Shown here: positions 1 to 4,603 of the stretch, one piece after another | Layout of the letters: every line of letters begins with the position of its first letter | Numbering within the stretch: position 1 is the first letter of the stretch | Source of the DNA: DASVRZ01 sp038228695 | Lineage (GTDB): Bacteria; Verrucomicrobiota; Verrucomicrobiia; Chthoniobacterales; DASVRZ01 | NCBI GenBank assembly: GCA_038228695.1 | Contig: JBBRPA010000007.1 | Coordinates: 1-64,000 of the forward strand | DNA: 64,000 nt | Direction: 5' to 3' | The notes under the pieces: model-generated | Databases searched by the model: none | Told to the model about the DNA's origin: nothing | The model's input: only the letters and a program-made list of their open reading frames with translations | Position numbers and translations under genes: made by a program

Positions 1-111
1 CGCCTGCCGACGATGACCAACTGGCAAATCCAAGACATCACCCCCGCTGCCTGGGCCAAGGCGACCAGAGCACAAAAAACTCACGTCCCGGCACATCGGC
101 AAGCGGCTTAA
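1..111 (+). CDS. C-terminal end of an unidentified protein (partial)
   Basis: An open frame enters from the left edge and ends with TAA at 109-111, giving about 36 residues (tail ...KTHVPAHRQAA). I do not recognise the family from this fragment and see no motif in it. Because the frame is short and cut by the window edge, it could also be chance. The base use is not obviously different from the neighbouring sequence. Confidence 0.3.
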   Translation, partial: RLPTMTNWQIQDITPAAWAKATRAQKTHVPAHRQAA

Positions 112-222
112 AAGATCATAGATGTCATAGCCAAGTCATCTGCGACATCTATGATAAAGCCCGGTCAAGCGACAAACCAAGGCACTCCGCGTTACGCTTA
201 CAAAACAAGTCATTGGTGTGAA

Positions 223-399
223 TCAGATATAACACATGTAAGTCTTGAATTCTTCGAACGGCGCATCGAAGTCGGGTGCCATGTAGAAAGTTTCGGGTGC
301 TCCTTTCGCGCAGCCGCGCACCGCCTTTTTCTTTGGTTTGGCCGGATGAAACTCCGCGATCAACTTCGCCGTCGCTGCCAGCGCCTTGAAACACACCAT
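223..399 (-). pseudogene. DUF2281-like antitoxin C-terminus, probably a remnant
   Basis: A 58-codon frame with an ATG start (397-399) ends in APDFDAPFEEFKTYM. This closely resembles the acidic PDFDAPLEDFKEYM tail typical of small DUF2281-type antitoxins that accompany VapC-like toxins. The N-terminal half does not look like the usual family start, and a TAG lies in frame 12 bases upstream. A truncated or degenerate antitoxin is therefore the best reading. It lies just downstream of an intact VapBC module in the same orientation. No cognate toxin is visible beside it, and function is doubtful. Confidence 0.45.
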
Positions 400-494
400 C
401 AGCGGCGACTAGAACCTCGTCAGCCTGAAAGAAGTCGAGGCCCTTGTCGGCGGCGACGGCTCCGGCCGCGTCCAACGTTAATCGAAATCACCCG

Positions 495-914
495 CTAAAA
501 AGCTGACTCGGCAAACGGGTTCACCAAGTCCAACCCGGTATTTTGGAAATCCGGCGCGTTACGCGTTACCACGATGAGATCATGCCGGAGTGCTGTCGCC
601 GCAATCAGACTGTCTTTGATGGGCATGGCAAGTCCTTTCTTTTTAAGACGGGCCAGTAATTGAGCCCATGCGGCGGCTGTCGCCGCGTCAAAATCCAGCA
701 CGTAAAGTTGTTGCACTCCTTGGGCAAACCAAGTTTGCAAACGACTGCGTTTCTTTCCTTCTGGCAATTGCAGAATCCCATACTCGAGTTCACCAAGCAC
801 AATCGGCGAGACGGCAAACTCGGCTTCGTGATCGCGCAGCCATCGCACCACTTTTTCATCAGGTACCGGTTTGGTGCCCTCACTCAGCACATTGGCATCG
901 ACCAGATACTTCAA
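495..914 (-). CDS. vapC: VapC-type PIN-domain ribonuclease toxin
   Basis: This 139-residue protein is the toxin half of a type II toxin-antitoxin pair; VapC toxins cleave RNA with a Mg2+-binding acidic pocket. The PIN signature is complete: LVDANVLSE at the N-terminus with Asp6, the Glu in VLGELEYGIL, the Asp in IKDSLIAATA and the late VTRNAPDF motif. Length is normal for the family. It overlaps the upstream antitoxin by 4 bases (911-914, ATGA), which indicates translational coupling. It is expected to be cytoplasmic and held inactive by the AbrB-type antitoxin encoded just before it. Confidence 0.85.
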   Translation of the reverse strand: MKYLVDANVLSEGTKPVPDEKVVRWLRDHEAEFAVSPIVLGELEYGILQLPEGKKRSRLQTWFAQGVQQLYVLDFDAATAAAWAQLLARLKKKGLAMPIKDSLIAATALRHDLIVVTRNAPDFQNTGLDLVNPFAESAF

Positions 915-1141
915 AGCGTGTCCGTGGATTCGGATGGGATTGGCTCAAACCATCCTTTGTCAGGGCACTCGACCAGCCAATTCACCACACCTTGGTTTGC
1001 TGCTGGTTTCTGATGTTTAAGCAAATATTGTCCTGCTTCCAACCGCTCAATCTCGAAGGTTTCTCCTGCCTGCACTCCATCCATTTGCCGGAATTCGGAA
1101 GGAAGCACCAACTGCCCTTTGCTGGAAATGATTGTCGTCAC
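911..1141 (-). CDS. vapB: VapB-type antitoxin, AbrB/MazE swapped-hairpin DNA-binding protein
   Basis: A 76-residue protein with an N-terminal AbrB/MazE motif (ISSKGQLVLPSEFRQ, about residues 5-19) and a longer C-terminal segment (residues 45-76) that would wrap the toxin. Such proteins neutralise the PIN toxin and repress their own operon. The start codon is GTG at 1139-1141. A perfect 8-base inverted repeat lies only 2 bases upstream, fitting autoregulation. The stop overlaps the vapC start. No Shine-Dalgarno sequence fits between the palindrome and the start, so the mRNA may be leaderless or the true start may be slightly different. Confidence 0.8.
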   Translation of the reverse strand: MTTIISSKGQLVLPSEFRQMDGVQAGETFEIERLEAGQYLLKHQKPAANQGVVNWLVECPDKGWFEPIPSESTDTL

Positions 1142-1143
1142 AA

Positions 1144-1164
1144 AAGTAAGATGTCGTCTTACTT
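1144..1164 (-). promoter_or_regulatory. Candidate VapB operator (inverted repeat)
   Basis: A perfect palindrome with 8-base arms, AAGTAAGA and TCTTACTT, is separated by TGTCG. It sits immediately upstream of the vapB start codon. AbrB-type antitoxins normally bind such repeats to repress their own operon. The position is seen in the sequence; the binding is inferred. Confidence 0.5.
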
Positions 1165-1202
1165 AATGGATGTCAATCAGCTCATTCTGCACAATCACAA
1201 CA

Positions 1203-1239
1203 AGAAACCCCGCCGGAACAATCGTCCAACGGGGTTTCT
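1203..1239 (-). terminator. Rho-independent terminator of the PEP-CTERM gene
   Basis: A 10-base stem (AGAAACCCCG / CGGGGTTTCT) closes a 17-base loop. On the minus strand it is followed by a T-rich stretch (TTGTTGTG). It lies 36 bases past the stop of the PEP-CTERM gene and also separates that gene from vapB. Confidence 0.6.
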
Positions 1240-1274
1240 AACACCTCACCACCAAATAAATCAGTCGGAAGCGA

Positions 1275-2111
1275 TTAAGCAGCGGCTAGTTTGCCAAACC
1301 GCTTGCGCTGGCTGAAAGCCGCAAGGCCGAGGATCAATCCACCACCGATATAGGTCGAAGGCTCGGGGACTGCAGTAAGGCTAAAATCATCAATACCTAA
1401 ACCTTGACCGTTGGTACTACCTCCAGAACCCGTATATGTCCATTGAAATACAATACTGCTAGTATCCGCAAGACTGATGCCAGTAATATCAACAGTAGAA
1501 GCTCCGTTTGCAGAAAGTGAAGTAGGCGGATTAACCACAGCGTTAGCTCCATCGGCAGCATAGCTTTGGTTTCCAGCAGCTACCGAAGTATAACTAGTGC
1601 CTCCATTCAGAGAGTAACTAAATGTCCAGTCAAACGCTCTGCTGCCAGTCCGATATTTTTCATAATTCCAATCAAGTGTGAATCCAGTGAGCAAAGTCCC
1701 TGTATTGTTAGTAATACCAAAGATCAGTGATTTTGGGCTTGTGTAGCTGCCAGTAGAGAGAAATCCGATTGATTTGTCAGTTCCAGAAGCCAAAACACCG
1801 CTAACAAATTGATACGCACCTCCAGAACTAGTACCAGTTAATGCACCTGTACCAGAAGTTCCTGCATTTATAGTTACTGCAGTTGTAGCAGCTGCCGCTG
1901 TCGTACTAGCACCTGATCCAAATCCCCAACCTGTCGGCGTTGCTGCACTAGCAGACGTCGTCATTCCATCGAAGTTTTGAGTGTAAGTTGAGCCAGTAAG
2001 AGATCCGTAAGTGATCGCGGCTCGAGCGTTTTGAAATTGCGCCCCAGCAAATGCGCTTAGCGCTAAAAGGAGTGCTAATTTGGTTTTGGAGGAAATATAA
2101 TATTTTTTCAT
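1275..2111 (-). CDS. PEP-CTERM-anchored secreted protein
   Basis: A 278-residue exported protein. It begins with a signal peptide (MKKYYISSKTKLALLLALSAFAGA) and ends with a textbook PEP-CTERM tail: AVPEPST, a hydrophobic helix, then a basic QRKRFGK stretch. Such tails are recognised by an exosortase (EpsH family), which is not in this window. The body is rich in Gly, Ser and Thr. A segment from about residue 120 to 245, including SFSYSLNGG and QGLGIDDFSLT, resembles part of the large secreted protein at 4604-7366. The molecular role is unknown; a matrix or surface role is inferred from the family. Confidence 0.8.
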   Translation of the reverse strand: MKKYYISSKTKLALLLALSAFAGAQFQNARAAITYGSLTGSTYTQNFDGMTTSASAATPTGWGFGSGASTTAAAATTAVTINAGTSGTGALTGTSSGGAYQFVSGVLASGTDKSIGFLSTGSYTSPKSLIFGITNNTGTLLTGFTLDWNYEKYRTGSRAFDWTFSYSLNGGTSYTSVAAGNQSYAADGANAVVNPPTSLSANGASTVDITGISLADTSSIVFQWTYTGSGGSTNGQGLGIDDFSLTAVPEPSTYIGGGLILGLAAFSQRKRFGKLAAA

Positions 2112-2532
2112 GATGTTTTATGGTTTCTGAAACGTGATGTTAGGCTTTGGTTAGATTTGATCGGTGCGGATGTGGATTGACGTTCAGGGGGGCAGATGAA
2201 AGTTGGCGGTTAGCAGTAAGCAGTTGGCAGTAAGCAAAGGGCGGTTTGCAGGGCCGGGTCTTTGTCTCGGCGTAGTTATTGTCGTGTTTCGTCGTTAAGG
2301 AAAGTGACATTCAGGTGACAAAAAATGACATGTTGAACGGGAACGCAAGTTGAACGATGACAGTTTGATCATTTCATTAAAGACAGGCCCGCCAGAGCAC
2401 GCCTTGTGCCCTGAGTAGAATTAAGCGAAGAGTCCGATTGTGATCAGTTGAAGGACGGCGCGTCAACTGTTCCAGACGGGAATTGGAGCGAGCTAGAGGA
2501 GGGAAGGAGTGGCTATTTTTGACCAGGGGGAA
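2112..2532. other. Gene-free stretch upstream of the PEP-CTERM gene
   Basis: I see no credible gene here. It contains the promoter region of the divergent PEP-CTERM gene and a degenerate heptamer tract at about 2201-2238 (units such as GTTGGCG, GTTAGCA, GTAAGCA, GTTGGCA). That tract matches the first block of the composite repeat cassettes downstream. Around 2307-2335 the word TGACA recurs, of unknown meaning. Confidence 0.5.
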
Positions 2533-2540
2533 GGGGAAGA

Positions 2541-2744
2541 AATTGTGGATTGTGGAGTGTGGATTGCGGAAGGGGGGAGTTTTCAGTTTTCAGTGTTCAG
2601 TTTTCAGTGGGCAGTTGGCGGTCTTCAGTGGGGAGGGAAGAAATTGTGGATTGTGGATTGTGGATTGGCGGAAGGGGGGGGGTTTCAGTTTTCAGTTTTC
2701 AGTTTTCAGTTTTCAGTTTTCAGTTGCGGAAGGGTGGAAGGGAA
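2541..2744 (+). repeat. Composite heptanucleotide-repeat cassette, copy 1 (two tandem sub-copies)
   Basis: This is a block of 7-base tandem units in a fixed order: ATTGTGG units, a purine-rich spacer (GCGGAAGGGGGGA), GTTTTCA units, a short GTTGGCG-like part, GGGAGGGAAGAA, then ATTGTGG units, the spacer and GTTTTCA units again. The same composite recurs at 3277-3551 and 4350-4530 in the same orientation. Because 7 is not a multiple of 3, the block stays open in several frames and creates false ORFs. Confidence 0.85.
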
Positions 2745-2771
2745 AACAGGCCTTGCCCAACTGGAGATTCG

Positions 2772-2786
2772 GTATATTTTCTATAC
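2772..2786 (+). promoter_or_regulatory. Small palindrome / possible -10 upstream of brnT
   Basis: GTATA-TTTTC-TATAC forms a short inverted repeat ending 3 bases before the brnT ATG, and it contains TATATT and TATACT boxes. It may be both a promoter element and an operator for the BrnA antitoxin. The evidence is positional only. Confidence 0.3.
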
Positions 2787-2789
2787 TGC

Positions 2790-3065
2790 ATGGAGTTTGA
2801 TTATGATGCTGCTAAGAGTCAATCCAACCAAGAGAAGCACGGCATCGACTTTGCGGAGGCTCAGATCCTCTGGCAAGACGAGGATCGGGTGCAATTTTCG
2901 GCGAGGAGCGATACCGAAGTGAGACACGCTCTCCTCGCCAAAAAAGATAACCGGATCTGGGCCGCCTTTTTCACGATGCGAGGCACCCTCATCCGAATCA
3001 TCTCCGTGCGACGAGCCCGAGAAAACGAAGAAAGGACCTATTATGACAGCGGAAGAATTGGATGA
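2790..3065 (+). CDS. brnT: BrnT-family ribonuclease toxin
   Basis: A 91-residue protein with the BrnT signature near its start, FDYDAAKSQSNQEKHGIDF, and a C-terminal RIISVRRAREN segment. BrnT toxins are small RNases with a RelE-like fold that inhibit translation. I chose the ATG at 2790 because the family begins within a few residues of the W/FD-x-AK motif; the frame is open further upstream only because it runs through the heptamer repeats. It overlaps the antitoxin gene by 23 bases. The pair is bracketed by heptamer cassettes on both sides. Confidence 0.85.
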   Translation: MEFDYDAAKSQSNQEKHGIDFAEAQILWQDEDRVQFSARSDTEVRHALLAKKDNRIWAAFFTMRGTLIRIISVRRARENEERTYYDSGRIG

Positions 3066-3276
3066 AATTTTTGATAAGGGGGAAGAAGATATCCTGCCCT
3101 ATTTGGAGTTGGCCAAGGCCGTGCGCCCAGGTCATGAGGCCAAACGGGTGAATGTGGATTTCCCTGCTTGGATGATCACCCGCCTGGATTTTGAGGCGGA
3201 TCGTCTCGGCGTGCCTCGTCAGTCCCTGATCAAGGTCTGGATCGCTGAGCGGCTTGCGGCTGCGAAGGAGGCTTAG
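3043..3276 (+). CDS. brnA: BrnA/CopG-family ribbon-helix-helix antitoxin
   Basis: A 77-residue antitoxin. Its C-terminal part, from KRVNVDFPAWM through RLGVPRQSLIKVWIAERL (residues 35-71), is the ribbon-helix-helix fold of the CopG/BrnA family, which binds DNA and neutralises BrnT. The N-terminal half is acidic (DEIFDKGEEDI) and would contact the toxin. The gene starts inside brnT with ATG at 3043, consistent with coupling, and the second repeat cassette begins right after its stop codon. Confidence 0.82.
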   Translation: MTAEELDEIFDKGEEDILPYLELAKAVRPGHEAKRVNVDFPAWMITRLDFEADRLGVPRQSLIKVWIAERLAAAKEA

Positions 3277-3551
3277 GCAGTGGGGAGGGGGGAGTTGGCA
3301 GTTGGCAGTTGGCAGGGAAGAAATTGTGGATTGTGGATTGTGGATTGTGGATTGTGGATTGCGGAATGGCGGAAGGGGGGAGTTTTCAGTTTTCAGTTTT
3401 CAGTTTTCAGTCTTCAGTAGACAGTTGGCAGTGGGGAGGGAAGAAATTGTGGATTGTGGATTGTGGATTGTGGATTGTGGATTGTGGATTGTGGATTGCG
3501 GATTGCGGAATAGCGGAATAGCGGAAGGGGGGAGTTTTCAGTTTTCAGTTG
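3277..3551 (+). repeat. Composite heptanucleotide-repeat cassette, copy 2 (two tandem sub-copies)
   Basis: Starts directly after the brnA stop. Order: GTTGGCA units, GGGAAGAA, ATTGTGG units, GCGGAA spacer, GTTTTCA units; then the whole composite repeats with at least seven perfect ATTGTGG units followed by two ATTGCGG variants, and ends with GTTTTCA units just before the PIN gene stop. It is the longest of the three copies. Confidence 0.85.
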
Positions 3552-3557
3552 CTCTTA

Positions 3558-4043
3558 CTATTCTCCGGCTAACTCCAAAATGTGTTTGCGAAGCTTCGGG
3601 GCGATCCAGAATCGGGCTTCGGTGTCGAGTCGGTCGAGAAGTGGGCGAATGGCCGGCACTAACAGGCGGCGTTTGCTTTCGATGAGGAGGCCCAGGAGTC
3701 CAGAAACGCGCAGCCCATGCGCTGTGGCGGCAGCACGACCAGCCGTTTCATCGATCAAAATGTGGTCGATCCCCCTTTCCAAGGCGAGGGCGATGGCGTT
3801 CACCTCACCAGGGTCAAGATGGGGGTTGCCCAGCAGGTCCGCAGGAATGCGGGTGGGGTCAGCAACGAGGATGAAATCGGGAAAGTGTAGACCTCGGAAT
3901 CGCGTGTCGGTGGCGGCCCAATGCTCAAACTCGCGTTGGACCAGTCCGGGGGCTACGATTTCTGTGTGGATGACGGGGAGTAAGTTTTCCTGACGCAACC
4001 AGCAGAGATTCAGGATGACGGAGGTGTCGGTAACAACGATCAC
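3558..4043 (-). CDS. DUF3368-type PIN-domain toxin
   Basis: A 161-residue PIN-fold protein of the DUF3368 group. It has the initial VVTDTSVILNL motif with the first catalytic Asp, the LDPGEVNAIALALE segment with the central Glu, and the LIDETAGRAAA motif that carries the later acidic residues and is diagnostic of DUF3368. These proteins are predicted RNases paired with UPF0175 antitoxins. It overlaps the antitoxin gene upstream by 4 bases. Its stop codon is 6 bases from the repeat cassette, so the cassette directly abuts the module. Confidence 0.8.
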   Translation of the reverse strand: MIVVTDTSVILNLCWLRQENLLPVIHTEIVAPGLVQREFEHWAATDTRFRGLHFPDFILVADPTRIPADLLGNPHLDPGEVNAIALALERGIDHILIDETAGRAAATAHGLRVSGLLGLLIESKRRLLVPAIRPLLDRLDTEARFWIAPKLRKHILELAGE

Positions 4044-4279
4044 TTTGCCGGAAAAGACGCCATTGTGGCCAAGTCTTGTTCCAGCATTTCTTCCGTGTAG
4101 GAGGGTATCTTACGCTGGTAAAGTTCCTCATCAAACGCTAGCGGGCTGATGCCAGCAATGCGGGCAGCGATGCCACGGGAGAGGCGTCCTGCGGCAAACA
4201 GGGCACAAGCGAGATCGAGCTTGATTTGCGCCTCGCTCAGGCTCTGCAGGGCAGGAACGTCTGGCAGGGTGAGCGTCAT
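4040..4279 (-). CDS. UPF0175-family antitoxin
   Basis: A 79-residue protein beginning MTLTLPDVPALQSLSEAQIK, with the UPF0175 core AAGRLSRGIAARIAGISPLAFDEEL that forms a helix-turn-helix. The family is the usual partner of DUF3368 PIN toxins. I chose ATG 4279 over a GTG 54 bases upstream because the family starts at this strand-forming LTLPD segment. The upstream codons would be a basic stretch without counterpart, and neither start has a clear ribosome binding site. Confidence 0.75.
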   Translation of the reverse strand: MTLTLPDVPALQSLSEAQIKLDLACALFAAGRLSRGIAARIAGISPLAFDEELYQRKIPSYTEEMLEQDLATMASFPAK

Positions 4280-4349
4280 GTTTCTTAGATTAAGGGGCGA
4301 ACCCTTGCCGGACAAGCGGGATTTTTTGACCACGAAGGAACAGGAAGCG

Positions 4350-4530
4350 GTAGGGAGTTGGCAGCGGGGAGGGGAAGAAATTGTGGATTGTGGATTGTGG
4401 ATTGTGGATTGTGGAACTAGGCAGTGGGAAGGGAAGAAATTGTGGATTGTGGATTGTGGAAGGGGGGAGTTTTCAGTTTTCAGTTTTCAGTTTTCAGTTT
4501 TCAGTTGGCAATTGCGGAAGGGCGGAGGGG
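4350..4530 (+). repeat. Composite heptanucleotide-repeat cassette, copy 3 (two sub-copies)
   Basis: Same composite as at 2541 and 3277: a GTTGGCA-like unit, a purine spacer ending GAAGAAA, ATTGTGG units, a short interruption (AACTAGGCAGTGGGAAGGGAAGAA), ATTGTGG units, AAGGGGGGA, then GTTTTCA units, ending GTTGGCAATTGCGGAAGG. It separates the UPF0175/PIN module from the large secreted protein gene. Confidence 0.82.
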
Positions 4531-4549
4531 CGCAGACCAACCTCGGGGC

Positions 4550-4574
4550 GGACGCGCCAAGGTGCGGCGCGTCC
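4550..4574. terminator. GC-rich hairpin downstream of the large secreted protein gene
   Basis: A perfect 9-base stem, GGACGCGCC / GGCGCGTCC, with a 7-base loop, 30 bases past the minus-strand stop at 4604. There is no U-run, so it may be a weak terminator or an mRNA 3'-end stabiliser. Confidence 0.35.
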
Positions 4575-4603
4575 ACCAGAGTTGGCTCGAAGGAGTTTCC
4601 CGC

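Noticed and set aside
149..498. Overlapping open frames of about 110 codons on both strands.
   Set aside because: They show no family features and overlap the antitoxin-like frame at 223-399. The plus-strand run LVGGDGSGR near 440 looks faintly like a P-loop but is too short and ends at once.
2483..2922. Long plus-strand open frames through the heptamer cassette.
   Set aside because: A 7-base unit repeats every 21 bases in translation and stays open in several frames, giving artificial FQFSVFS- and VDCGLWI-type peptides.
3254..3685. Similar open frames over the second cassette.
   Set aside because: Same heptamer artefact; the tail also lies antisense to the PIN-domain gene.
2541..4530. CRISPR array.
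   Set aside because: Repeats are 7 bases in direct tandem without unique spacers, and no cas gene is present.
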